DNA of 64,000 nucleotides from CAYZED01 sp964477445. Its GTDB lineage: Bacteria; Bacillota; Clostridia; Lutisporales; Lutisporaceae. A program made the position numbers and the translations under genes. The notes under the pieces were generated by a model. It was given only the letters and a program-made list of their open reading frames with translations. It was not told the origin of the DNA and ran no database searches. Below are positions 55,867-64,000 of the stretch, one piece after another. The DNA lies in contig CAYZED010000001.1 in the NCBI GenBank assembly GCA_964477445.1, forward strand, positions 124,001 through 188,000. Direction: 5' to 3'. Numbering within the stretch: the stretch's first letter is position 1; every line of letters starts with the position of its first letter.

Positions 55867-56787
55867 ATGATTATTTCCGCATCAAGACGCACTGATATTC
55901 CTTGTTACTATTCTGATTGGTTCATAAACCGCTTGAAAGAAGGATATGTTCTAACCAGAAATCCTATGAATCATTCACAAGTGAGTAAAATCTCGTTATC
56001 TCCTGATGTTGTAGATTGCATTGTTTTTTGGACAAAAGATGCCATGAATATAATTCCTCATCTCAAAGATATTGATAATATGGGCTATAAATATTATTTT
56101 CAACTTACGATTACCCCATATGATTGCACAATTGAGAAGAATATACGTGATAAAAATGAAATTTTGAATACGTTCATTAAGCTAAGTAATTTTATCGGTA
56201 AAGAGCGCGTATTATGGAGGTATGATCCTATTATTTTAAACAGCAAGCTGTCAATAAATTACCATATGGAACAGTTTTTACAGCTTTGCGAGAGCCTGCA
56301 TTCATACACGGAGAGCGTTACTATTAGTTTTGTAGACTATTATGAAAAGTTGAAAACAGATTCCATAAGAGATATTACCGAAAAGGAAATTGCTGAACTT
56401 TCAGTGTTTATTGGACAAATAACAGGAAACTATGGATTGGATGTAAAAGCTTGTAGCGAACGAATGGATTTGTCCAATTATGATATTGGAAAAGCCAGTT
56501 GTATAGATAAAGGAGTTATTCAAAGAGTATGCGGTTATGAGCTTGATTTGAAACAGGATAAAAATCAAAGGCAAAACTGTGGTTGTATGGAAAGCATAGA
56601 TATCGGCACATATAACACTTGCTCAAATGGCTGCGTATACTGTTATGCTAATTATAGCGAAAAATCAGTTGATGCAAATATGAAAATGCATAATCCAAAT
56701 TCTGAGATGCTCAATGATATCCTAAAAGCAGGAGAAAAAGTAATTGAGAGAAAAGTAAAATCGTTTAAGAGAGACAGATTGAATTAG
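55867..56787 (+). CDS. DUF1848 family protein
   Basis: A 306-residue protein starting MIISASRRTDIPCYY, the typical opening of DUF1848 proteins. Near the C-terminus CGCMESIDIGTYNTCSNGCVYCY holds several Cys, including C-x-x-C, that look able to bind an iron-sulfur cluster, so radical-SAM-like chemistry is possible but unproven. GGAG lies 8 bases before the ATG. It is the first gene of the accessory stretch after the tRNA cluster. Confidence 0.8.
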   Translation: MIISASRRTDIPCYYSDWFINRLKEGYVLTRNPMNHSQVSKISLSPDVVDCIVFWTKDAMNIIPHLKDIDNMGYKYYFQLTITPYDCTIEKNIRDKNEILNTFIKLSNFIGKERVLWRYDPIILNSKLSINYHMEQFLQLCESLHSYTESVTISFVDYYEKLKTDSIRDITEKEIAELSVFIGQITGNYGLDVKACSERMDLSNYDIGKASCIDKGVIQRVCGYELDLKQDKNQRQNCGCMESIDIGTYNTCSNGCVYCYANYSEKSVDANMKMHNPNSEMLNDILKAGEKVIERKVKSFKRDRLN

Positions 56788-56839
56788 TGGTGCTTTTGTG
56801 TTAAACTATTTTGGAAGAAAATGTATAGGAGGTGCGTCT

Positions 56840-58243
56840 GTGAAATTTTTTGAAGAGAGTGAGATTTTAGAACTAAAGAGAACCACTTCAGAATTAAAAG
56901 AAGCCATAGTCAGCATAGTTGCTATCCTTAACAAGTATGGTGCTGGTGAACTTTATTTTGGCATTAAAAATGACGGGACACCTGTTGGACAAGTGGTTTC
57001 AGATAAAACACTGCGTGATGTTAGCCGCTCTATTGCAAACCATATTGAACCAAAAATCTATCCGGAAATAACTGAATTTAATTTAGATGAGAAGTCCTGC
57101 ATCAGGATAAAGTTCGAAGGAACTGAGACTCCTTACTTTGCTTTTGGAAGAGCATACCTGCGTGTAGCAGACGAGGATAGGCAAATAACATCAAAAGAAC
57201 TTCAAAAAATGATTCTTCTTAAGGCACAGAATGCAGTTTCTTGGGATATAGAAGCACCTGAGAGAAATCCATTCTCTATTGATGAAATAGAAGAGAATAC
57301 ATTGAAAATTTTTATTGAGCGTGCAAATGCGGTTGGAAGAATTGATTTCCCTTTTACTAATAAAGTAGAAATTTTGAAGAAGTTGAAGCTAGTATCTGGA
57401 GAGTTATTAACAAATGCCGCTAGTACGCTTTTTGGAACAGGAACTGTTGACCTTCAGATGGCAGTTTTTGCAGGTGTGGAAAGACTTACGTTTATTGATA
57501 TCAAGCGTGAAAGCGGGAATATTTTTAAATTGATTGATGTAGCCGAGTTGTATATAAAGAACATCATAAAATGGCGTGTCAAATTTGGGAAAATGCAGCG
57601 AGAGGAAATTCCTGAAATACCAGTTGAGGCTATACGTGAAGCAATCGTGAATTCTTTTGCTCACAGAGATTATAAAAACAATAAAAGCAATGAGGTTGCC
57701 ATCTTTAAGGACAGAATTGAAATTTATAGTCCCGGAGATTTTCCGGAAGGATATAACCCGGAAGATTTTATAAATGGTGAAGAACGCTCAATTCTAAGGA
57801 ATAAGCTGATTGCGCAGATTCTTTACTTTTCGAAGGACATTGAGAGCTGGGGCTCTGGAATTAAAAGGATTTATAGCATCTGTAAAGAGAATGGTGTAAG
57901 AGTGGAATTTAAGATTTTAAAGTCTGGGTTTGTGGTAGTATTTTATAGATCTGACTTTGAAGAAGAAAAAAATAGCAGTGATTTTGTAAGTGAAAATAAA
58001 CACTCGTATGTTGGAACAAATGTCGGATTAAATGTCGGAATAAATGTCGGATTAACCGTTACACAACAAAAAGTACTATCGAGTATTTATAATAATCCTG
58101 AAGTTACTGCAGAAGAAGTTGCAGAACAGCATGGATTAAAATCAAGAACCATAGAACGCGCTATTCGTGAATTAAAAGTAAAAGGAGTAATTGAACGAAA
58201 AGGCTCAAAGAAAACTGGTTATTGGGCAATAATAAAGGATTAA
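56840..58243 (+). CDS. AlbA_2 / ATP-binding transcriptional regulator-like protein
   Basis: The GTG at 56840 follows AGGAGGT by 6 bases, unlike a GTG at 56798. The 467-residue product has an AlbA_2 (Schlafen-like) domain (about 5-130: EILELKRTTSELKEAIVSIVAILNKYG), a GHKL-like ATP-binding part (about 230-370: EAIVNSFAHRDYKNN, WGSGIKRIY) and a C-terminal winged helix (VTAEEVAEQHGLKSRTIERAI). A short NVGLNVGINVGLTV repeat lies before the helix, as in many of these proteins. They are common accessory genes of uncertain role; some are near defence genes. Confidence 0.82.
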   Translation: MKFFEESEILELKRTTSELKEAIVSIVAILNKYGAGELYFGIKNDGTPVGQVVSDKTLRDVSRSIANHIEPKIYPEITEFNLDEKSCIRIKFEGTETPYFAFGRAYLRVADEDRQITSKELQKMILLKAQNAVSWDIEAPERNPFSIDEIEENTLKIFIERANAVGRIDFPFTNKVEILKKLKLVSGELLTNAASTLFGTGTVDLQMAVFAGVERLTFIDIKRESGNIFKLIDVAELYIKNIIKWRVKFGKMQREEIPEIPVEAIREAIVNSFAHRDYKNNKSNEVAIFKDRIEIYSPGDFPEGYNPEDFINGEERSILRNKLIAQILYFSKDIESWGSGIKRIYSICKENGVRVEFKILKSGFVVVFYRSDFEEEKNSSDFVSENKHSYVGTNVGLNVGINVGLTVTQQKVLSSIYNNPEVTAEEVAEQHGLKSRTIERAIRELKVKGVIERKGSKKTGYWAIIKD

Positions 58244-58245
58244 AG

Positions 58246-58631
58246 GATGTAAAACGGACATTTTGTCATGGGGATTATCATTTGGGGAACATGATTGTTG
58301 ATAAAAATGGAGAGATCAGTATTATTGACTTTAATCGTTGGGGTTATGCTGATCCTTTTGAAGAGTTTAATCGATTGATGGTATTTACTCGCGAAAAAAG
58401 CATTCCGTTTGCAAAGGAGCAAATATATGGCTATTTTGATGGGGAAGAGCCACAGAGGTGTTTTTTAGACGAATGGCATTATACACGGCAATTAATGCTC
58501 TGTTTAGCATTGTGTGGTCAATTCCTTTTGGCAAGGAAGAAATAAAAGGCGATATTGAACGCTCCCGAATGAACTACGAGGATTATAATGGATTTACGAC
58601 CATTATACCGAATTGGTGGGGGAATGATTAA
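58246..58631 (+). pseudogene. Fragment of an aminoglycoside-phosphotransferase-like gene
   Basis: Right after the previous stop, DVKRTFCHGDYHLGNMIV and ISIIDFNRWGYADPFEEF show the catalytic HGD and DFN motifs of the APH kinase family, but the N-terminal half is absent. Near 58515 the frame shifts: LALCG is continued by SIPFGKEEIKGDIERSRM and NGFTTIIPNWWGND in another frame to the stop at 58629. It is a decayed gene, not a working resistance gene. The 58632-58874 interval after it shows no gene. Confidence 0.75.
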
Positions 58632-58874
58632 GTTACATAAGGTTGAATTATTATTACTTTTTTTCTTTCGAAATTTCTTGACGGAATTCGCAATATGGAA
58701 TAAAATTGAAATTGGAAGCATTTTCAAAATGATGATAAATAAAAAAGAGGGTTTTTCTTTTTGTGTGTGCTTTAAGCCTCGCCACTAAAGAAAGTACCTC
58801 TTGTATTCAATGAAAATATATATTTATTAATTAAATTTTAGCTCGAAGTGCGATAAATGTCAAGAGGTGAAGAA

Positions 58875-60659
58875 ATGTTAAAAAATAGTAACGACCAAGA
58901 TCTTAGGAATCACAAAATTAATGATGAACTTATACCATTTGTACAGGTTTGGCAAGAAATGTTACATGCTTATACTCTTGATGTATATCAATATAGAATT
59001 TTAAATTCTTTAACGGCATTGATTGAACTTGATTTAGTAATTCAAAAGACTATAGATGGGCTTTATACAACAAATCACAATATTGATTGCTGTAGACTTG
59101 AAGCTTTGCAAATTATTAACAAAGATGAAATACTGGAGAAACACGAGAAAGAATTGCTTAATAGATTAAGAACTCACTTAGGGAAAAAAGCTGATAAACA
59201 GCATGAACAAAAAACACTAGGTTATCAAGTAAAATATGTAATGAATAAGCTGAAGCTTAATTACTTAAATAATTTATTTGAAGAACTTTACATAAGTATA
59301 TTGAATCAAAACAATGAACTTATCATTGAATATTCTAATTCAATAATAAGCCAGAGCATTAGTAATGGTTGGTCAGCGAGAGCGTTATTTGAACTAATTA
59401 GACATTTTAAAAACGATGAAAGCCTTGAACAAAAGTGGAGAAAATTTAAATCAGAACTAGATTCACATATTGATGTAAAGCATGATACATTAATACAGGT
59501 TCCACTTATCTATAATAATAGTAAAGATAAGCTTGAAAGTATTGGAATAACAATTAAAACATATGCAGAATTAGTTGAAGAGTATTTCGATTTTGATGAT
59601 ATGAAAACTATTCTTAAGAATGGTAAAACTTACATACAATTACAGGTTGATGCTACAGATGTTTATTCTGCTGCTCATATTGCAATCAAAAGCATGTCTG
59701 AGTTGATGAATTTTGCAAGTTTTTATAATTTAATAGGTACTTGGGATATTAAATCGCTTCTTGTCATATCCATAAATACTGTTACTAAATATCATAAACC
59801 AATTAAATCAGATGAATTATATCAAACATATGATTATTTAGATAGTTCCGGCAATATTTTTGAAAGTACCCGAAATATCTTTAAGGCAGAAAACAAGAAA
59901 AACATACAAACAAAACTACAAGGAGCATTCGCATATACCAATATAAGTAGATCTTCGCTGTTTCAAGAAGAAAAATATATGAATCTGTGGGTAGCCATAG
60001 AGTCTTTAGCGAGAACGGATATGTATGTAGATATAATTTCAAATGTCAAGGAAATTTTACCAGCAGCTTTATGTTTACGCTATATCTATCGCATTGTAAG
60101 GAATTTTGTCGAGGATTGCGGACGATGCGGAATCAGATATGATTTTTCTGACAGATGTATTGATTTAAGACAGGAATCTAAGCGCCGTCTTGTAAAAGAG
60201 ACAATAGAAGTTTTTCAAGATGAAATATTATATCTAGAGTTGCTTAAAAAATGCGATATTAACACCATGCTTCATTATCGATGTGGGCAAGTAAAAAGGC
60301 TTATTTGTGATTTGCAATATGCATTAAAGAAAATTGAGAATCATTATGATAAGGTCAAGTGGCAAGTTCAAAGACTTTATAGAATTCGCAATGAAATAGC
60401 ACACTCAGCATTACAAGAACAAACTTCTTTGATAATATATATCGAACATATGTATGATTATCTTTCAATTTTTATTTTGGAAATCGTGACGTGTATTGAA
60501 AATAAAAAGCTTGAGTCATTAGGCGAAGTATATACTGTAATAAAAGATAATTACGAATTGTTTATTGATTTTTCTAAAAGCAAAGTCGCCATTGAACAAG
60601 ATGTTGTAAAAAATTCGGTATTGAAAACAGGCATTATAGATTTGCTTTTTAACTGTTAG
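58875..60659 (+). CDS. Large protein with a C-terminal HEPN-like motif
   Basis: The ATG at 58875 follows AGAGGTG; an ATG at 58857 has no site. The 594-residue product has an R-N-E-I-A-H motif (R505-x4-H510, in RLYRIRNEIAHSA), the Rx4-6H signature of HEPN ribonucleases, and upstream NLWVAIESLARTDM, which resembles the region before it in ApeA-like defence proteins. The N-terminal 350 residues are mostly helical and unassigned. It stands alone among accessory genes. A role in phage defence is inferred, not shown. Confidence 0.62.
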   Translation: MLKNSNDQDLRNHKINDELIPFVQVWQEMLHAYTLDVYQYRILNSLTALIELDLVIQKTIDGLYTTNHNIDCCRLEALQIINKDEILEKHEKELLNRLRTHLGKKADKQHEQKTLGYQVKYVMNKLKLNYLNNLFEELYISILNQNNELIIEYSNSIISQSISNGWSARALFELIRHFKNDESLEQKWRKFKSELDSHIDVKHDTLIQVPLIYNNSKDKLESIGITIKTYAELVEEYFDFDDMKTILKNGKTYIQLQVDATDVYSAAHIAIKSMSELMNFASFYNLIGTWDIKSLLVISINTVTKYHKPIKSDELYQTYDYLDSSGNIFESTRNIFKAENKKNIQTKLQGAFAYTNISRSSLFQEEKYMNLWVAIESLARTDMYVDIISNVKEILPAALCLRYIYRIVRNFVEDCGRCGIRYDFSDRCIDLRQESKRRLVKETIEVFQDEILYLELLKKCDINTMLHYRCGQVKRLICDLQYALKKIENHYDKVKWQVQRLYRIRNEIAHSALQEQTSLIIYIEHMYDYLSIFILEIVTCIENKKLESLGEVYTVIKDNYELFIDFSKSKVAIEQDVVKNSVLKTGIIDLLFNC

Positions 60660-60691
60660 TAAGTGACATAATGGATGATGTGAAGGGGTAA

Positions 60692-60877
60692 ATAACAAAA
60701 GAATTAGTAAAGATTATTTTCCAAATAGATTTGGAATCTTATTCGAGCGATAAAGCTGTTAAGTTATATCAACAGGCCTTTGATGCTGAGCTGGTGGCTA
60801 GCGATCCTCATGTAGATGGAACTTTTATGCATGCCGAATTAAATGATAAAACTGCTTTTATTAAGTGGTTATTTTGA
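60692..60877 (+). pseudogene. Remnant of a VOC/glyoxalase-like gene
   Basis: The frame reads KIIFQIDLESYSSDKAVKLY, QQAFDAELVASDPHVDG and TFMHAEL, the first strand-helix-strand of a PhnB-like VOC protein. There is no ATG and it ends after about 60 residues, half the usual domain. The text is probably a decayed gene. Confidence 0.5.
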
Positions 60878-60904
60878 TATAAGTTTAAAGGGAAGGAGAT
60901 TAAT

Positions 60905-61486
60905 TTGATTACAACAATTATTATCGGAAGTCCAAGAAATAGCGGCAGTTCTTCTATTGTTGCTGATAAAATAATCGAAGGAATAACTCGAGATGGTAAA
61001 TACTCAGGTGAAATTAATAAATTCTGCCTTGGGGATATTGATTTAAAATACTGCATCGGGTGCAAGGCATGTTACAGTAACGGAAAGTGTGAAATAAATG
61101 ATGGATTCGAAGAGGTTTTTAATAAAATTATTGAGTCTGATTACATAGTTCTGATTTCACCTTCATATTGGGGAGATATTACAGGTCAAACAAAGGTATT
61201 TTTTGATAGAAGCACGCCTTATTGTGATACGAATCCTCAGAGAAAATACTCTGTTAAAAATAGAAAAGGCATATCCGTTGCAATAAGGACCGGGCTTAAT
61301 GAAGCAGAGAATAAACATATTATTGAAACTATAGAGCATTATTATGGGCATCTTGCGATTAAGCCTGTTGATAAACTTTCTATTTGCGGAGTTGAAAAAC
61401 CGAGTGATTTATTAGCTCACTCAGATGCCTTGAATAAGGCTTACAATATCGGAGTAAAGATAGGTCAAGGAATCTATCAACTGTAA
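60905..61486 (+). CDS. NADPH-dependent FMN reductase / flavodoxin-like protein
   Basis: The TTG at 60905 follows GGAAGGAG. The 193-residue product has the flavodoxin-like FMN loop IIIGSPRNSGSSS and a Cys cluster CIGCKACYSNGKC near residue 52, typical of iron-sulfur flavoproteins of anaerobes, although the spacing is not that of every family member. VLISPSYWGDITGQTKVFFDR is the second conserved block. It is likely a redox carrier or reductase of unknown partner. Confidence 0.8.
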   Translation: MITTIIIGSPRNSGSSSIVADKIIEGITRDGKYSGEINKFCLGDIDLKYCIGCKACYSNGKCEINDGFEEVFNKIIESDYIVLISPSYWGDITGQTKVFFDRSTPYCDTNPQRKYSVKNRKGISVAIRTGLNEAENKHIIETIEHYYGHLAIKPVDKLSICGVEKPSDLLAHSDALNKAYNIGVKIGQGIYQL

Positions 61487-61745
61487 AATAGTATATAATA
61501 CTGTGGTTTGTCAGAAAAAAGGCATTGAAGGATGCTGTCAATGTGATTTTGCACCATGTGATAAAGGTATGTTTTCATTAAGCCATGATATAAGGCTTAG
61601 AGCATTTATAAAATACATAAAAAAATGGTAATGAAAAGCTCGCTGAACGTTTGTATTCAAACATGTAGAGAGATATTTTTTTATGGACATGGTAGGGAAT
61701 ATGAAGTGCAACGGAATGCAGGTAAAATTATTATAAATTTTACCC
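61487..61745 (+). pseudogene. Remnant of a DUF3795-like gene
   Basis: Translation shows VVCQKKGIEGCCQCDFAPCD and LRAFIKYIKKW, which fit the DUF3795 Cys-rich family, but the start is missing and stops occur at 61629 and beyond. Later text (NEKLAERLYSNM) fits the same family in the same frame. The 320-base interval up to the Fic gene otherwise holds only the promoter and operator below. Confidence 0.55.
61721..61744. promoter_or_regulatory. Inverted repeat, possible operator before the Fic gene
   Basis: GGTAAAAT (61721-61728) and ATTTTACC (61737-61744) form a perfect 8-bp inverted repeat. The half-site GGTAAAAT recurs at 61762 inside the promoter, with GATACC near its -10 box. Confidence 0.5.
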
Positions 61746-61753
61746 ATATAAAA

Positions 61754-61782
61754 TTGACGTAGGTAAAATTTAGCGATATGAT
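61754..61782 (+). promoter_or_regulatory. Promoter of the Fic gene
   Basis: TTGACG (61754-61759) and TATGAT (61777-61782) are 17 bases apart, 25 bases before the start codon. Confidence 0.65.
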
Positions 61783-61806
61783 ACCTATATAATGGGGGTG
61801 TGAGTA

Positions 61807-62886
61807 ATGAGTGAGCAAAAGTTACCTAAGTTACCACCAAATACTGAATTGGAAACGAAGGCCGTATTAAAACAGCTATCCAAAACCAATCGTGCCTTGG
61901 CTGAATTGAAAGGTTATGCTGACACCATACCTAATAAGCACATTTTAATAAATGCAGTTATGATTAATGAGGCCAAGGATAGTTCTGCCATTGAAAACAT
62001 TATAACGACTCATGATGACCTATATAAAGCGATAAGCGATGCTAGCGGAGCAACTTCTGCCGCAAAGGAAGTTGTAAATTACAGAACCGCTTTATGGCAA
62101 GGGTATGAGTTGGTTAAAGATCGAGAAATGATAACAACTAATATGATTGTTGAGATTCAAAGTATTATTGAAAAGAATCGTGCGGGAATAAGAAAGTTGC
62201 CTGGTACAGTACTCCGAAATGAAAGAACCGGTGAGACTGTTTATATACCGCCGGTAGGGGAAGCCGAAATCAGAGAGCTTTTAGGCAATCTCGAAAAATA
62301 TATCAATGAAGATTATAATGATGTTGACCCATTGATAAAGCTGGCAGTCATCCACTACCAGTTCGAAAGCATTCATCCCTTCTATGATGGCAATGGAAGG
62401 ACAGGAAGAATCATAAATGTGCTTTACTTGGTATTGAAGGATTTGCTTGATAGTCCTATCCTTTATTTAAGTAGCTATATAATAAGAAATAAATCAGAGT
62501 ATTATAGACTTCTACAGGAAGTCCGAACCCATGAGAATTGGGAGGAATGGATTGTCTTTATTCTCATAGCTATTGAAGAAACCGCTGGAGAGACATTGGG
62601 GTTAGTAAAAAGAATTAATTCTGAAGTTGAAACAATGAGTGCTGAGATAAAAGAAAAGCTTCCTAAAATTTATTCGAAAGAATTAATAGATTTGCTGTTT
62701 TATGAATTTTATACAAAAACTATATTCATTGAAAATGGCTTATCTGTGACAAGAAAGACTGCGGTGAGTTACTTGTCTTCTCTTGAAAAAGAGGGTTTTC
62801 TTAATTCGGAAAAGATTGGTAAGGAGCGGATTTATCAAAATAAAAGACTATATGATTTGGTTAAGTATGGAGCTACAAGTTTATGA
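61807..62886 (+). CDS. Fic-family protein (AMP-transferase)
   Basis: A 359-residue Fic protein. The active-site motif is HPFYDGNGRTGR starting at His190, intact. An N-terminal inhibitory helix motif (S/T)xxxE(G/N) is seen as S59-SAI-E63-N64, which makes it a class II Fic with self-inhibition. Fic enzymes attach AMP (or another nucleotide part) to target proteins. GGGGGTG lies 5-11 bases before the ATG. The C-terminal 90 residues (SVTRKTAVSYLSSLEKEGF) look like a winged helix and suggest binding to DNA. The target is unknown. Confidence 0.88.
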   Translation: MSEQKLPKLPPNTELETKAVLKQLSKTNRALAELKGYADTIPNKHILINAVMINEAKDSSAIENIITTHDDLYKAISDASGATSAAKEVVNYRTALWQGYELVKDREMITTNMIVEIQSIIEKNRAGIRKLPGTVLRNERTGETVYIPPVGEAEIRELLGNLEKYINEDYNDVDPLIKLAVIHYQFESIHPFYDGNGRTGRIINVLYLVLKDLLDSPILYLSSYIIRNKSEYYRLLQEVRTHENWEEWIVFILIAIEETAGETLGLVKRINSEVETMSAEIKEKLPKIYSKELIDLLFYEFYTKTIFIENGLSVTRKTAVSYLSSLEKEGFLNSEKIGKERIYQNKRLYDLVKYGATSL

Positions 62887-63040
62887 GTAAAATTGAATTT
62901 TTTTGGAAGAAAATGATCAAAACAAAATTTTGCTTAAATGATTTGTCTCGACATATTAAACACTCCTCTCTTTTTTGTGCATGAATTGAGAGGACACATT
63001 ACTAATTCTCAAATATAATTTAATCAAAGGAGCGAATACG

Positions 63041-63922
63041 ATGGAATGGTTGGAAAGACTTAACAAATCAATAAGCTATATAGAAGATAATCTTACTGGC
63101 GAAATAGATATCGATAAAGCAGCACAAATTGCATGCTGTTCACCCTTTCATTACCAAAGAATGTTCTCATATATTGCGAGCGTTTCTCTGGGAGAATACA
63201 TAAGACGTAGAAGGATGACATTGGCGGCTTTTGAATTGCAGAGCAATGATATAAAGGTTATTGATTTGGCTTTGAAATATGGGTATGATTCTCCAACCTC
63301 ATTTAATAGAGCTTTTCAGAATGTACACGGAGTAGCACCGTCCGCTGCCAAAGGTGAGGGGATTGTTCTGAAAGCACATCCACGTATGACCTTCTCAATT
63401 TCGATTAAAGGAGACGTAGAGATGAATTACAAGATTGAGAAAAAAGAAGCCTTTCGTATTGTGGGGGCAAAAAAGCATTTTGATTTGGATGTAGAAGAAA
63501 ACTTTGTTCAAGTGCCACAGTTTTGGGGAGAGGTCATTCAGAGTGGGATGATTGGACAAATCGGACAGTTGTCAAATAAGGAACCTTTTGGGCTATTAGG
63601 TGTATGCACATGTATGAATGGAAAAGATTTTGACTATTATATTGCTTCTGCTACTGATGTTTCGCTTACTGACAAAACTATTTTTGACAATATGCATGAA
63701 TACATAGTACCTGCAGCAACATGGGCAATATTTGAGTGCATTGGACCTATGCCAAATGCGATACAAGAACTTCAAAAACGTATCGTTACAGACTGGCTTC
63801 CGACATCAGGTTATGAATATGCAGATGCTCCGGACATCGAAGTTTATCCTGCGGGAGATACAAGTTCGCCAAACTATAAATGTGAAGTATGGCTTCCGAT
63901 TGTAAACTCAGTGAGTAAATAA
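63041..63922 (+). CDS. AraC-family regulator with GyrI-like effector domain
   Basis: The 293-residue protein has two helix-turn-helix motifs in residues 1-105 (ISYIEDNLTGEIDIDKAAQI, KVIDLALKYGYDSPTSFNRAF) and a GyrI-like small-molecule binding domain from about residue 125 (YKIEKKEAFRIVGAKKHF to KCEVWLPI). It is a typical multidrug-sensing or metabolic regulator. AAAGGAGCG lies before the ATG. The gene that starts 20 bases later may be its target. Confidence 0.88.
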   Translation: MEWLERLNKSISYIEDNLTGEIDIDKAAQIACCSPFHYQRMFSYIASVSLGEYIRRRRMTLAAFELQSNDIKVIDLALKYGYDSPTSFNRAFQNVHGVAPSAAKGEGIVLKAHPRMTFSISIKGDVEMNYKIEKKEAFRIVGAKKHFDLDVEENFVQVPQFWGEVIQSGMIGQIGQLSNKEPFGLLGVCTCMNGKDFDYYIASATDVSLTDKTIFDNMHEYIVPAATWAIFECIGPMPNAIQELQKRIVTDWLPTSGYEYADAPDIEVYPAGDTSSPNYKCEVWLPIVNSVSK

Positions 63923-63942
63923 AATAAGAAAATGGAGCTTAT

Positions 63943-64000
63943 ATGGGAGAGTTGAAATACACAGAAATCACTTGTGAGAGTGCGATGAATCACCTAAAAA
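63943..64000 (+). CDS. Start of a gene cut by the window end
   Basis: GGAG precedes the ATG, and the first 19 codons read GELKYTEITCESAMNHLK. The start resembles radical-SAM proteins of the SplB-like group (TYTEI.CK.ALN.L), but too little is present to be sure. Confidence 0.45.
   Translation, partial: MGELKYTEITCESAMNHLK

Noticed and set aside
58246..58631. Working aminoglycoside resistance gene
   Set aside because: The N-terminal half is missing and the frame shifts near 58515.

Overview
The window looks like a chromosomal stretch of a low-GC, anaerobic, amino-acid-fermenting Firmicute (class Clostridia). Evidence is the AT-rich sequence, strong AGGAGG-type ribosome sites with frequent GTG/TTG starts, a SAM-I riboswitch, the clostridial ornithine fermentation genes, a cysteine desulfidase and a methionine gamma-lyase. 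I cannot name a genus from this. Four assembly gaps (864-963, 10626-10635, 27039-27048, 37581-37590) are filled with N; the last two break coding regions.

Region by region. 1-7.9 kb: the end of ornithine aminotransferase, a 43-bp tandem repeat array, then ortA-ortB-oraS-oraE-mutL-like-orr. These convert L-ornithine via D-ornithine and 2,4-diaminopentanoate products to acetyl-CoA and alanine. The 2,4-diaminopentanoate dehydrogenase gene (ord) is not in the window. 7.9-11 kb: an Mrr-type restriction endonuclease gene between two inverted copies of a fold-back (MITE-like) repeat. 11-16 kb: FAD oxidoreductase, DUF4846 protein, tcdA, a PIN-PhoH protein, then a cluster of hairpins. 16-20 kb: sulfur amino-acid breakdown (cyuA-like, megL) with a divergent LysR regulator. 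20-22.6 kb: a membrane PAS-GGDEF-HD-GYP protein.

22.6-38.4 kb is the most unusual region: a secreted polymorphic-toxin island. A hairpin-rich leader precedes a membrane protein with five helical repeats, a secreted Cys/His-repeat plus fibronectin protein, and a giant protein that fuses a signal peptide, subtilisin (S8) domain, RHS repeats and a GIY-YIG-like nuclease tip. Its immunity gene follows, and then a series of orphan toxin tips (three with nearly identical HINT release domains), each with its own putative immunity gene, several now broken, and an IS110 remnant. A 20-bp sequence (19 matches) recurs in inverted orientation at both ends of the island.

38.5-42.8 kb: a zinc-finger/HTH/GIY-YIG protein and small exported proteins. 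42.8-45.5 kb: metY-metA on the minus strand under a SAM-I riboswitch. 45.6-55.1 kb: housekeeping genes (rarA, an alpha/beta hydrolase, dapB-dapH, a lipoprotein metalloprotease, an M20 amidohydrolase, a membrane protein, a methyltransferase, hslO). 55.2-55.6 kb: tRNA-Asp, Phe, Gly and Cys. 55.7-64 kb: an accessory stretch with DUF1848, AlbA_2 ATP-binding, HEPN-like, flavodoxin-like, Fic and AraC genes mixed with fragments of decayed genes.
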